The notes under the pieces were generated by a model. The model was given only the letters and a program-made list of their open reading frames with translations. It was not told the origin of the DNA and searched no databases. A stretch of 64,000 bases of DNA from Alitabrizicola rongguiensis (GTDB lineage Bacteria; Pseudomonadota; Alphaproteobacteria; Rhodobacterales; Rhodobacteraceae): contig NZ_JAKENF010000001.1 in assembly GCF_021491355.1 (NCBI RefSeq), positions 496,001 through 560,000 of the forward strand. Reading direction: 5' to 3'. Position 1 is the stretch's first letter; the number at the start of each line of letters is the position of its first letter. Below are positions 45,114 through 55,590 of the stretch, in pieces. The position numbers were made by a program, and so were the translations under genes.

Positions 45114-45502
45114 AACCGGAAACCGTCAGTCTGAAGATCAGCGCCAGCACCCTGCGGGAGGGCGTCTGGCAGGGAACCCTGCGCTCGGAAGGCCCGACAC
45201 CGGTGATCGAGGCGGTCCATGAAGGGCGGGTTCTCCCGGGCCTTACGGTCTCGTCGGCCGGCCAGGGGCTATGGTCGCTGCGGCTTCCGGTCCCGGCAAC
45301 ACTTCTGTCGGACGGTGTCCAGACCGTGGTTCTGCGTGATGCTGGAACAGGCGCGGTCGCCGGACATTTCACCGTCATCGCCGGAGTCGCGATGGAAGAT
45401 GACATCCGCGCGGAGCTCGATCTGCTGCGGGCCGAACTCGACATGCTCAAGCGCGCCTTCCGCCGGCATTGCGTGGAAACCGGGGCGGGCGGCGGGGGCT
45501 GA
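45110..45502 (+). CDS. Hypothetical protein coupled to the DUF6478 gene
   Basis: I do not recognise this 130-residue protein. It starts at GTG 45110 inside a GTGA overlap with the upstream gene. Residues 1-95 look beta-rich (VSLKISASTLREGVWQG, QTVVLRDAGTG, AGHFTVIAG) and could form a small sandwich domain. Residues 97-120 are a charged heptad-like helix (DDIRAELDLLRAELDMLKRA) that may be a short coiled coil for oligomerisation. A glycine-rich tail closes the protein. The tight linkage suggests a complex with the DUF6478 protein. Confidence 0.7.
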   Translation: MKPETVSLKISASTLREGVWQGTLRSEGPTPVIEAVHEGRVLPGLTVSSAGQGLWSLRLPVPATLLSDGVQTVVLRDAGTGAVAGHFTVIAGVAMEDDIRAELDLLRAELDMLKRAFRRHCVETGAGGGG

Positions 45503-45505
45503 CGC

Positions 45506-45937
45506 TCAACCGTGAGTCTTGCTCCATTCCGGCAGGGGAAAGAGCCGGTCATAGACCCAGTTGAACACGAAGGCGTAGACCAGGAAGAACAGGCTGAGCG
45601 AAACGTCCATGATTAGCGCCTCGATCAGCCCGATCTGCAGATACCAGGCGATGAACGGGATCAAGGCAACGAGCAGCCCGCCTTCGAACAGCACCGCATG
45701 CACCACGCGCATCCAAGGCGCCTTCAGGCTACTGCCGGTGGCCTGGACCAACAGGTGATCGAAGATCCAGTTGTAGGCATAGTTCCACAGCATCGCGATG
45801 GTCGCGCTGATGACTGCGACCGCGCCGATGTCCGTCATCGGAAAGCCGAAGACCTTGGCCCCGATCGGCGTCGCCAGCAGGATGCCGACGGCCTCGAAAC
45901 TCAATGCATGGCGAAGTCTGTCGAGTGGCTTGCGCAT
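45506..45937 (-). CDS. PACE family efflux transporter
   Basis: The 143-residue protein has four membrane segments made of two BTP (bacterial transmembrane pair) repeats. The first is RHALSFEAVGILLATPIGA to AMLWNYAYNWIFDHL and the second RVVHAVLFEGGLLVALIPF to YAFVFNWVYDRLFP. Each has the conserved glutamate and the W-N-Y/W-N-W signature of AceI-like PACE pumps, which export biocides such as chlorhexidine, and also polyamines, driven by protons. The start is ATG 45937. It is convergent with the DUF6478 pair, three bases away. Confidence 0.92.
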   Translation of the reverse strand: MRKPLDRLRHALSFEAVGILLATPIGAKVFGFPMTDIGAVAVISATIAMLWNYAYNWIFDHLLVQATGSSLKAPWMRVVHAVLFEGGLLVALIPFIAWYLQIGLIEALIMDVSLSLFFLVYAFVFNWVYDRLFPLPEWSKTHG

Positions 45938-46000
45938 ATGGCACCGTCTTGTCTGACTGTGCCGGGCCGATCCCTCTTCCGGGTTCCCACGCAACGCACA

Positions 46001-46027
46001 CCGGAGGGATACTGTTGTCCCCTCCGG
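46001..46027. terminator. Hairpin between the 61-aa gene and the PACE gene
   Basis: CCGGAGGG and CCCTCCGG form an 8-bp stem with an 11-base loop. It lies downstream of the small minus-strand gene at 46049. No T-tract follows on either strand, so it is a weak terminator candidate. Confidence 0.3.
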
Positions 46028-46048
46028 ACATCAAGAGATCGGCAGGCC

Positions 46049-46234
46049 TCAGGCCGCGTCGTAATAGGCGTACATCAACTCAAGCGGCGTCAGGTCTGGA
46101 CCCGATTTCGCAGTCGAGGGAACGTCGCCGAAATAAGCCTCGTAGCCACGGAGGACTTCCTTGGCATCCACGTCTCGCCGGGGCAGCGGAATGGCGATCG
46201 CGTCAGGTTCGGTTTTCTGGGGCAGGTCAAGCAT
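46049..46234 (-). CDS. Small hypothetical protein, 61 aa
   Basis: The start is ATG 46234, because AAGGAG lies six bases upstream on the minus strand. An in-frame ATG five codons earlier overlaps that site. The protein is acidic with a mixed N-terminus (LDLPQKTEPDAIAIPLP), a charged middle (RRDVDAKEVLRGYEAYFGD) and the hydrophobic end LTPLELMYAYYDAA. There is no membrane helix or known motif. It is divergent from the dienoyl-CoA reductase gene. I know no family for it, but the ribosome binding site is good. Confidence 0.6.
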   Translation of the reverse strand: MLDLPQKTEPDAIAIPLPRRDVDAKEVLRGYEAYFGDVPSTAKSGPDLTPLELMYAYYDAA

Positions 46235-46263
46235 CGCAGTCTCCTTCATTGCCCGTCAAATAG

Positions 46264-48450
<2,187 letters not shown>

Positions 48451-48579
48451 CCATTTTCGTTTCCACGCCCAAAACGATCCGCGACAAAACCCCGTACTTG
48501 ACCGCATCTGATCTCAATCTTGCCGTGATTGGGGGGCTAGAAAGGGCGAAAGCAACTGCTGCCAGCCCAGAGGACGACA

Positions 48580-49485
48580 ATGGATCGACTCACCGAGATG
48601 GAAGCCTTCGCCACGGTCGTTGACCAAGGCGGCTTCACCGACGCGGCGAAGAAGATGGGGATCTCTAAATCCGCCGTGTCGAAGCATGTCTCGGCTCTGG
48701 AAGCGCGGTTGGGGGCCCGCCTTCTGAACCGGACAACACGCAGGGTCAGCCCGACCGAGATCGGACTTGCCTATTACGACCGCGCCCGCCGCGTCCTGAA
48801 CGACGCCGGCGAAGCGGATGCTCTTGTCACCTCAATGCAGTCAGCACCTTCGGGTCTGCTGCGGATTTCGGTGGCGACGGATTTCGGCGTCAATCTGCTG
48901 TCGCCGATCCTCGGGGATTTCCTGCTCGAATACCCGGACATTACCGTCAACATGGTTCTCAACAACCGATATGTTGAACTGATTTCCGAAGGTTTCGACA
49001 TGGCCATCCGGGTAGGCGAGCTGGAAGACTCAAGCCTGCGTGCCCGCAAGCTGACCGAAACCACACGGCGGATGATCGGCTCTCCGGCCTATTTCCAGAA
49101 ATACGGACGTCCGCAGAAGATCGACGACCTGAACGAGCACAAGCTTCTGCATTACTCGAACCAGGCCAACGGCAACGTCTGGAAAGTCATCGCCCCCTCG
49201 GGCGAGCGCCGCCAGGTCCGCACCGCAGGCTGGCTGACGGTGAACGATGGCCAGTCGCTGCTGAACGCCGCGATCTCGGGCCTGGGCATCGCCTACCTGC
49301 CGAGCTTCCTCTTCGCCGATGCGATGCGTCAGGGCCTTGTGGAAGAAGCGATCCCGGGCCTTCCGACCGAGATCCTCGGGATCTACGCGGTCTATCCGCC
49401 GGGCCGGTTCACCCAGCCTAAGGTTCGCGCCTTCATCGACTTCCTTGCTCGTCGCTACATGGACAAGGGCCCAGACAACTGGTGA
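48580..49485 (+). CDS. LysR family transcriptional regulator
   Basis: The 301-residue protein has a LysR N-terminal winged helix (residues 1-60, with GGFTDAAKKMGISKSAVSKHVSALEARLGARLLNR given here only in part: GISKSAVSKHVSALE) and an effector-binding domain from about 90 with RISVATDFGVNLLSP. Such regulators usually control a neighbouring divergent gene, but here the nearest genes are fadH before it and the convergent OmpA gene. The target is therefore not obvious. A strong terminator follows. Confidence 0.92.
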   Translation: MDRLTEMEAFATVVDQGGFTDAAKKMGISKSAVSKHVSALEARLGARLLNRTTRRVSPTEIGLAYYDRARRVLNDAGEADALVTSMQSAPSGLLRISVATDFGVNLLSPILGDFLLEYPDITVNMVLNNRYVELISEGFDMAIRVGELEDSSLRARKLTETTRRMIGSPAYFQKYGRPQKIDDLNEHKLLHYSNQANGNVWKVIAPSGERRQVRTAGWLTVNDGQSLLNAAISGLGIAYLPSFLFADAMRQGLVEEAIPGLPTEILGIYAVYPPGRFTQPKVRAFIDFLARRYMDKGPDNW

Positions 49486-49507
49486 TCGATCCGACCAAAC
49501 GGATTAG

Positions 49508-49533
49508 GGGCCGCGCTTTGCCGCGGCCCTTTT
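49508..49533 (+). terminator. Rho-independent terminator of the LysR gene
   Basis: GGGCCGCG and CGCGGCCC form a perfect 8-bp stem with a 6-base loop, followed by TTTT. It begins 23 bases after the LysR stop and lies between this gene and the convergent OmpA gene. Confidence 0.88.
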
Positions 49534-49544
49534 CACATCTGCCG

Positions 49545-50543
49545 CTAGCCCGGCGGGCTGGCGATGATCATCACCTCGACCCGGCGATTGCGGGCGCGAT
49601 CCTCGGGGGTGACGTTGGGCGCGCGTGGCGCCAGATAACCGACCCCATCCGCCTGCACCCTATCCGCCGCGACGCCGTAGGACTGAATGAGCCGGTCACG
49701 AACCGACGCCGCCCTTGCCTTCGACAGTGCCACATTTCCGGAAAGCCCCCCCGAGACATCGGTATGCCCAACCAGCATGACCTTGTAGCCCGGATTGGCG
49801 CTTAGCCAGTCGGCCAAGGCGGCCAGCGATGCATAGTCACCCGCATCGAGTTGTGCCGCACCCGAAGCAAAGACCAGATCGTCAAGCGCGACCGAACCGG
49901 TCCTGCCAAGACCAGCCCCGATATCCGCCGCCGTCTTCGGAACTGCGGCGACGACAGGCGCGGTTGCGGCGACAACGGGCGCGACCGGGGCAGGTTCGAC
50001 CTCGACAACAGGCACGGCTACGCCGACGCTAATCATCTGGACAAAGCCATGGACAGCCGATCGACTGACGAACAGGCTGACCGCCTCGGGCCCCTCCTTT
50101 CCATCGCGTTCCGCCGACAGGAAACGGAAATTGCCGAGATCCACATGCATGTCCGGCTCGGGCAGAACCTGTGTCCCGAAGCGGAAATCAAACCCGCCGC
50201 AGGCATCGGTGTCGCAATCAAGCAGGATCCGAAATCCCTGTGCCACGAGTTCGTCGCGCAGGGGGCCGAGGATCTGAAGCGTGGTCTGAGGCGCGCCCTC
50301 AATCCGCCACACCCGGCGCGTCACGCCGCCCTCGAACCCCTGCGTCGGCACTTTTCCATCGGCCCAGGGACCCGTTGGAAGGTCATAGCTGCCAACCGGC
50401 TCGGACTGATCGGCGATCAGCGTGGCCGTGCCTGGCATCGCCAGTTCCACTGCAACGGCCGGCTGCGCAAGACAGATGCCGCACAGCAAAACTATGGCAG
50501 ACCAACGGAAAATCGGGGCGGATCGGGTGACTGCTCTGGCCAC
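49545..50543 (-). CDS. OmpA family protein
   Basis: The 332-residue protein has a signal peptide (IFRWSAIVLLCGICLAQPAVA), an N-terminal domain of about 150 residues with no clear family, a Val/Ala/Pro-rich linker, and a C-terminal OmpA-like domain (about 220-332). That domain carries the peptidoglycan-binding motif LVGHTDVSGGLSGNVALSKARA and ends in RNRRVEVMI. It probably tethers an envelope structure to the cell wall. No ATG opens the frame near the signal. GTG 50543, seven bases after the stop of the GNAT gene, is the best start. Confidence 0.87.
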   Translation of the reverse strand: MARAVTRSAPIFRWSAIVLLCGICLAQPAVAVELAMPGTATLIADQSEPVGSYDLPTGPWADGKVPTQGFEGGVTRRVWRIEGAPQTTLQILGPLRDELVAQGFRILLDCDTDACGGFDFRFGTQVLPEPDMHVDLGNFRFLSAERDGKEGPEAVSLFVSRSAVHGFVQMISVGVAVPVVEVEPAPVAPVVAATAPVVAAVPKTAADIGAGLGRTGSVALDDLVFASGAAQLDAGDYASLAALADWLSANPGYKVMLVGHTDVSGGLSGNVALSKARAASVRDRLIQSYGVAADRVQADGVGYLAPRAPNVTPEDRARNRRVEVMIIASPPG

Positions 50544-50550
50544 TTCGGGC

Positions 50551-51270
50551 TCATCCTTGACGATAGAAGTATTCTCCCACAACCCGCAGGCCGAGGGAAG
50601 CATAGAGCGCCTTCGCCGGGGTGTTGGCGCGCGTGACAGCCAATCCCAGTGCCTTAGCCCCATGGGCGGCCCCCCAGGACGCGGCGGCACGCACAAGTTG
50701 GCCCCCAACCCCACGCCTGCGCGCCTCGGGCAAGACATCGACCGCGTGCAGCATGACAATGCCATCGTGAACAGCCGCAAAGGCAACTCCTACCGACCGG
50801 TCGCGGCTGCGCGCCAGAAACACCGTCCTAGGGCCTGCGGTCCGCGCCATCACCGCGATGCGGGCTGGGCCGATCCCCGCCTCCGCCCAGATGTCCACGG
50901 CCATGGCCAGAGGTGGCCAATGCGGAAACACCTCCATGTCGCCAGGCGGCGGCCCGAGCTGGGCGATGGGTGCGGCATGAAGTTCGACCGGATCAACGAT
51001 TGCATAGCCGCGAAGGTCAAGCATCCGGTCCAGATCCGCTTCCGCCGGACGCAGCATGAACAGCGGCGCCTGACCGAGGTCGCGCATCGCGGCTTCGGCA
51101 GCCTCTATCGCGGGGGGCGTGACCGCCCCGTGTGCGGTCGCCGCCGATACGCGTTTGCCGCCGCCCTGCCCGCTGCGAACAACGAACGGGCCGACATGCA
51201 GCCGCGCCGCGGCGGGCCAGGTCGCCTCCATCGCAGCCAGGAAGGCATCCTCTTCGGGCAACGCAGTCAT
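50551..51270 (-). CDS. GNAT family N-acetyltransferase
   Basis: The 239-residue protein has a C-terminal GNAT domain. The acetyl-CoA-binding motif is VLPEARRRGVGGQLVRAAA near residue 180 and the last strand is ANTPAKALYASLGLRVVGEY. The N-terminal half is less conserved and may hold the acceptor site. The acceptor is unknown. ATG 51270 overlaps the stop of the upstream CinA-like gene by an ATGA junction, so the three genes cinA-like, GNAT and ompA-like are probably one operon. Confidence 0.87.
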   Translation of the reverse strand: MTALPEEDAFLAAMEATWPAAARLHVGPFVVRSGQGGGKRVSAATAHGAVTPPAIEAAEAAMRDLGQAPLFMLRPAEADLDRMLDLRGYAIVDPVELHAAPIAQLGPPPGDMEVFPHWPPLAMAVDIWAEAGIGPARIAVMARTAGPRTVFLARSRDRSVGVAFAAVHDGIVMLHAVDVLPEARRRGVGGQLVRAAASWGAAHGAKALGLAVTRANTPAKALYASLGLRVVGEYFYRQG

Positions 51271-51992
51271 GCTGGCGGAAACATGGCGGTCAAGCGGGCC
51301 ATCGCAGTTTCGACGAGCGCCGGGTCCGTACCGCGGATCACCAGATTGGTGCCGTGCCGGCCATTGCTGATGAACGGATAGGATCCCATCGACAGATCGG
51401 CGAATTCGGCGGCCAGCGCCCCGAATGAAGCTGCGATCTCACCTTCGCCCCGCTCGACCCGCAGTGACCTGCTGACCAGAGGCGCTCCGCCGGTGATCCC
51501 CGGCAGGACCGAAGCGACCATCGCCTGAAAGATGCTCGGGACGCCGGCCATCACATGGACATTGCCGATGGTAAAGCCAGGAGCAACCGAGATGGGGTTG
51601 TCGATCAGCGTGGCGCCATCGGGGATGCGGGCCATGCGCTGGCGGGCTGTGTTGAACTCAAGCGCCTGTCGGGCATAGTGCGCGGCGAGCAGATCATGGG
51701 CGTCCTTTCGGATGCCGATGTGAACACCGAAGGCATCGGCGATCGCGTCTGCAGTGATGTCGTCATGGGTCGGGCCTATGCCACCGCTGGTGAAGACGTG
51801 GTCGTAGACCGCTCGGAGCGCATTTACCGCAGCCACGATGGCGCCGTGGTCGTCAGCAACCACACGAACCTCGCGCAGCGAGACGCCATGCTGGGTCAAT
51901 TGTCCGGCAAGGTAGTGGGTGTTACCGTCCTGGGTACGGCCCGACAGGATCTCGTCCCCGATGACAAGCATGGCGGCGGTGGGGTTCGGCAT
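51267..51992 (-). CDS. CinA N-terminal / molybdopterin-binding domain protein
   Basis: The 241-residue protein begins AAMLVIGDEILSGRTQDGNTHYLAGQL and has the MoCF-type motif TSGGIGPTHDDITADAIADAF near residue 68, the signature of the competence/damage-inducible protein A N-terminal domain. The C-terminal NMN deamidase domain of full CinA is lacking. Its C-terminal 70 residues are a small COG1058-type domain. The related domain acts as ADP-ribose pyrophosphatase in some CinA proteins. ATG 51992 follows GGAG. It is divergent from map. Confidence 0.87.
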   Translation of the reverse strand: MPNPTAAMLVIGDEILSGRTQDGNTHYLAGQLTQHGVSLREVRVVADDHGAIVAAVNALRAVYDHVFTSGGIGPTHDDITADAIADAFGVHIGIRKDAHDLLAAHYARQALEFNTARQRMARIPDGATLIDNPISVAPGFTIGNVHVMAGVPSIFQAMVASVLPGITGGAPLVSRSLRVERGEGEIAASFGALAAEFADLSMGSYPFISNGRHGTNLVIRGTDPALVETAMARLTAMFPPA

Positions 51993-52092
51993 GACAACTC
52001 CGCAGTTTCGGGTCCGGTCCTTCGTATAGGCCGGGTCGGCCCTCTGGCCAAGGCGGAAGCCTTTCACTATCTAGGGGGTCGCAGCAAGGACC

Positions 52093-52911
52093 ATGACGTT
52101 GGACGAAACCAGAGGCCGCATCACCCGGGATGGCATCCGGATCTACGAAGACGCCGATTTCGCCGGGATGCGCGCCGCAGGCCGCGTTGCGGCCGAGATC
52201 CTTGATGCCGTCGTCCCGCTGGTCCAGCCCGGCGTCATGACAGAGACACTGGACGACTTCATCACCGAAGAGGTGAAGCGCCGCGGCGTGACCTCGGCCA
52301 CCATCGGGTACAAGGGCTATCGCCACGCCTCCTGCATCAGCGTCAATCACGTCGTCTGCCACGGAATCCCGGGACCGAAACTTCTGAAGGATGGCGACAT
52401 CCTGAATATCGACGTCACCGTGATCGTCGACGGCTGGTTCGGCGATACCAGCCGCATGTATGTCGCCGGCGAGCTGAACCGGAAGGCCGAGCGCCTGATC
52501 GAGGTAACGCATGACGCGCTGATGAAGGGGATCGAGGCGGTCAAGCCCGGGAACACCTTCGGCGACATAGGTCATGCCATCCAGACTTACGTCGAGGCCA
52601 ACCGCATGAGCGTGGTGCGCGACTTCTGCGGCCATGGTCTGGGCCGGGTCTTCCACGCGCCGCCGAATGTGCTCCATTATGGACGGCCCGGTACGGGTGC
52701 TGTTCTGGAAGAGGGCATGTTCTTCACCATCGAGCCGATGGTGAACCTTGGCCGGCCCGAGACAAAGATTCTTGCGGATGACTGGACGGCGGTAACGCGC
52801 GACAAGTCGCTCTCGGCACAGTTCGAACATTCGGTCGGGGTGACTGCGACGGGTTGCGACATCTTTACGCTGTCACCCGCCGGGCTGTTCCACCCCACCT
52901 ACAGGCGCTGA
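52093..52911 (+). CDS. map: Methionine aminopeptidase, type I
   Basis: The 272-residue protein removes the initiator methionine from new proteins. All five metal ligands are visible: Asp107 (NIDVTV), Asp118 (GDTSRMY), His181 (CGHGLGRVFH), Glu214 (TIEPMV) and Glu245 (QFEHSVGV). The N-terminal extension of about ten residues is normal for the group. AAGGA precedes ATG 52093. The length and lack of an N-terminal zinc finger fit bacterial type Ia. It is divergent from the CinA-like gene, with a 100-base gap. Confidence 0.97.
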   Translation: MTLDETRGRITRDGIRIYEDADFAGMRAAGRVAAEILDAVVPLVQPGVMTETLDDFITEEVKRRGVTSATIGYKGYRHASCISVNHVVCHGIPGPKLLKDGDILNIDVTVIVDGWFGDTSRMYVAGELNRKAERLIEVTHDALMKGIEAVKPGNTFGDIGHAIQTYVEANRMSVVRDFCGHGLGRVFHAPPNVLHYGRPGTGAVLEEGMFFTIEPMVNLGRPETKILADDWTAVTRDKSLSAQFEHSVGVTATGCDIFTLSPAGLFHPTYRR

Positions 52912-52915
52912 AGCC

Positions 52916-53965
52916 TCAGCGCTTCAGACTGGCTTCCACCCGGAAGTCGTCCGGAACCGTGTCGCGCCCGTCCAGGATCAGGTCTGCCATCACCTCGGCG
53001 ACCTTCGGCGCCATGCCGAAACCGATCTTGAAGCCACCATTGGCAATGAACTCTCCCGGCCGGCCCGGCCATTCGCCCAGCATCGGCGCGCGCGATCGGG
53101 CACGGGGCCGCAGGCCAGCCCACCGGTCAACGACTGGCGCATCCTTCAGAGCCGGGCAGGCGGCGATGGCCTGCCGGTGAAGCAGCGCGAGCTGGTCATC
53201 GGTTGCGGACGGGTCGGTCCAACTGCGCTCGCTTGTCGATCCGATCGCCACGGTGCCATCTGAATGCGGGACGATGTGCAATCCATCGACAAAAAGCTGG
53301 GGCGCGACTGCGGCATCGTAACGTAGCGACAAAGCCTGACCCTTCACGGCGCCGCCGACCTCCTGCCCCAAGTCTTTCGACAATGCCGCAAGCCCCGCGA
53401 CCCCGGTCGCCCACAGGATGGGTCCGGCGCCCTCTGGCTCTGCCCCCCGCTCGACCACCTCACTGCCCTTGGCACGGATCGCCGCAACCAAAGCCGTCGC
53501 GGCCATGCGCGGATGAAGCCGCGCAGACAGACTGTCCCAGAGCCAGAGGCCAGTCGGGCTTTCCGGACTGAAATCACCCGGCGTCTCGGTCACCCGCCAC
53601 TCCGCCATGCCCCCCCAGTACTTCACCGCCCCTTCAGACCGGGCGAGCGCCTGGGTCACCGCTGTGGGGTCTGGCAAGGGTTGCAGGCGCCCGAGGCGGG
53701 CGTAGCCGGGGCTATGTCCACCCGCCTTTTCGATTTCGGCCCACCAGCCTTCGGCCATGACAAGGCTTTCGAACTGGAACTGCTTCTTGGGGTTCCATTG
53801 CTCCGGCACATGCGGCGCCAGAGCACCGACCAGCCCGCCGCTTGCCCCCGCCCCGATCCGGTCGCGCTCCAGCACGCGCACCCGCGCACCGCGTCGCGCT
53901 GCGGCCCAGGCGCAGGCGAGCCCGAAGACCCCCGCCCCCATCACCGTCAGATCGGCCCTTGCCAT
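52916..53965 (-). CDS. FAD-dependent oxidoreductase (DAO family), candidate MnmC1-type oxidase
   Basis: The 349-residue protein has a Rossmann FAD site at its start (LTVMGAGVFGLACAWAAAR), the DAO-type GAGASGGLVGALAPH segment near 42, and the C-terminal FIANGGFKIGFGMAP near 312. On sequence alone it is a glycine/D-amino-acid oxidase-type enzyme. Its position, 49 bases from and divergent to an mnmD gene, suggests it is the oxidase half of MnmC, which removes the carboxymethyl group from cmnm5U34 in tRNA. The start is ATG 53965. The longer in-frame sequence upstream is antisense to mnmD. Confidence 0.85.
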   Translation of the reverse strand: MARADLTVMGAGVFGLACAWAAARRGARVRVLERDRIGAGASGGLVGALAPHVPEQWNPKKQFQFESLVMAEGWWAEIEKAGGHSPGYARLGRLQPLPDPTAVTQALARSEGAVKYWGGMAEWRVTETPGDFSPESPTGLWLWDSLSARLHPRMAATALVAAIRAKGSEVVERGAEPEGAGPILWATGVAGLAALSKDLGQEVGGAVKGQALSLRYDAAVAPQLFVDGLHIVPHSDGTVAIGSTSERSWTDPSATDDQLALLHRQAIAACPALKDAPVVDRWAGLRPRARSRAPMLGEWPGRPGEFIANGGFKIGFGMAPKVAEVMADLILDGRDTVPDDFRVEASLKR

Positions 53966-54013
53966 GCCCCGCGCCCTTGACCATTGTCCGCCGCGATCCG
54001 GGATGTAGGGCAA

Positions 54014-54694
54014 ATGGCGGCGACGGGCCAGACGGCAGAGTTGGAATGGCGGGATGGCGCGATCCCGGTCTCGACCCGCTTCGACGATCCCTATTTCTCG
54101 CTCGCAGGCGGCCTGGCCGAAACGCGCCACGTCTTCCTTGCGGGAAACGACCTGCCTGCCCGCTTCCGGCCCGGCTTCCACATCGCGGAACTGGGCTTCG
54201 GCACAGGCCTGAACATGCTGGCTGCGCTCATCGCCTGGCGGCAAAGCGGAACGGCGGGACAGCTGCGCTTCACCTCCTTCGAGGCCTTCCCCATGAGCGC
54301 GCAGGACATCGCCCGTGCGCTGTCTGCCTTTCCGGAGGCCGAGTCGGTCGCAGCACCTTTCGTTGCCCAATGGGGCGAGGGCCGGACCCACATCGCCTTC
54401 GACGGCATCGAGATCGAGGTCATCCTCGGCGATGCGGGGGGCACGCTGCCCGCCTGGTCAGGCCGCGCGGATGCCTGGTTTCTAGACGGTTTTTCGCCCG
54501 CCAAGAACCCGGATCTCTGGTCAGATGCACTGATGACCGAGGTCGCTTGTCACACTGCGCCCGGCGGAACATTTGCGACCTACAGCGCGGCGGGCGGCAT
54601 CCGTCGCGCCCTTGCCGCCGCAGGTTTCACCGTCGAGCGCCGCGCAGGCTTCGGCAACAAACGGCATATGACGGCAGGCAAGCTTTCTGAATGA
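54014..54694 (+). CDS. mnmD: tRNA (5-methylaminomethyl-2-thiouridine) methyltransferase MnmD
   Basis: The 226-residue protein matches MnmD (DUF752, Methyltransf_30). SAM-binding motif I is IAELGFGTGLNMLAAL near residue 58, FTSFEAFPMSA near 89 follows, and the catalytic-region DAWFLDGFSPAKNPDLW lies near 155. It methylates the nm5U34 wobble base to mnm5U in tRNA. In many gammaproteobacteria this domain is fused to an FAD oxidase in MnmC. Here the oxidase is a separate divergent gene. ATG 54014 follows AGGG. It overlaps the downstream permease gene by an ATGA junction. Confidence 0.93.
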   Translation: MAATGQTAELEWRDGAIPVSTRFDDPYFSLAGGLAETRHVFLAGNDLPARFRPGFHIAELGFGTGLNMLAALIAWRQSGTAGQLRFTSFEAFPMSAQDIARALSAFPEAESVAAPFVAQWGEGRTHIAFDGIEIEVILGDAGGTLPAWSGRADAWFLDGFSPAKNPDLWSDALMTEVACHTAPGGTFATYSAAGGIRRALAAAGFTVERRAGFGNKRHMTAGKLSE

Positions 54695-55590
54695 ACACGA
54701 CCCGGCAGAACACGCGCCTCGGCATCGCGCTGATGATTGCGGCTGTCTTTTCCTTCTCGGTGCAGGATGCGCTATCGAAGCACCTCGCCGCCGCCTACAA
54801 CCCGCTGATGGTGGTGATGATCCGTTACTGGGTCTACGCCGTCTTCGTGGTAATGCTGGCGCTGCGCCGCCCCGGCGGCTTGAGGCGCGGCGTCAAGACC
54901 CGCCATCCATGGCTACATCTGACTCGAGCAACGCTGCTGATCGCCGAAATCTGCGTGATCGTCACCGCCTATACGCTGATCGGCCTTATCAACACCCATG
55001 CGGTCTTTGCCGTTTGCCCTCTTTTGATCGCCGGCCTGTCCGTTCCGATTCTGGGCGAAAAGGTCGGGCTGGGCCGCTGGATCGCGATCGCGGTCGGCCT
55101 GGCGGGTGTGCTGGTCATTCTGCAACCCGGCTCCGGCGTCTTCACCCCCGCCGCACTTCTGCCGCTCGCCTCAGCGACGATGTTCGCCTTCTACAGCCTG
55201 TTGACCCGACGCGCGACACAGGCCGAGGACGCCTACCTGAGCCTGTTCTGGTCTGGCATCTTCGGAGCAGCGCTCATCACGGTCGTCGGCTTGCCGCACT
55301 GGGAGCCAATGAGCGGCGCCGACTGGGGCTGGATGGCGATGTACGGCCTTGTGGCGGTCTTTGCCAACTGGCTCCTGATCCGCTGCTATGAGGTGGCCGA
55401 GGCCAGCGCGGTCCAGCCCTTTGCCTATCTTCAGATCGTGTTCGTAAGCATCGTCGGCATCGTCGTATTCGACGAGACGCTTGCCAGCAACGTGCTGATC
55501 GGCGTCGTGATCGTCGTCGGCGCCGGCCTCGTCGCGCTGATGCTCGAACGCAAACGGGGCCTGCCGCCCGTCCCTGAGTCCGTCGCGTGA
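54691..55590 (+). CDS. DMT superfamily permease, tandem paralogue 1
   Basis: This 299-residue protein has ten hydrophobic segments in two EamA repeats, with NTRLGIALMIAAVFSFSVQDALSKHL at the N-terminus (abbreviated here to SVQDALSKHL) and LLIAGLSVPILGEKVG between the halves. It is an inner-membrane metabolite exporter of unknown substrate. It overlaps mnmD at its start (ATGA) and the next permease at its end (GTGA), so it is in the middle of one mRNA. It is closely related to the next gene. Confidence 0.9.
   Translation: MNTTRQNTRLGIALMIAAVFSFSVQDALSKHLAAAYNPLMVVMIRYWVYAVFVVMLALRRPGGLRRGVKTRHPWLHLTRATLLIAEICVIVTAYTLIGLINTHAVFAVCPLLIAGLSVPILGEKVGLGRWIAIAVGLAGVLVILQPGSGVFTPAALLPLASATMFAFYSLLTRRATQAEDAYLSLFWSGIFGAALITVVGLPHWEPMSGADWGWMAMYGLVAVFANWLLIRCYEVAEASAVQPFAYLQIVFVSIVGIVVFDETLASNVLIGVVIVVGAGLVALMLERKRGLPPVPESVA

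Noticed and set aside
52916-53965. Firm assignment as thiO or D-amino-acid dehydrogenase
   Set aside because: The DAO fold alone does not separate these functions. The context next to mnmD points elsewhere, and no thiamine genes are nearby.
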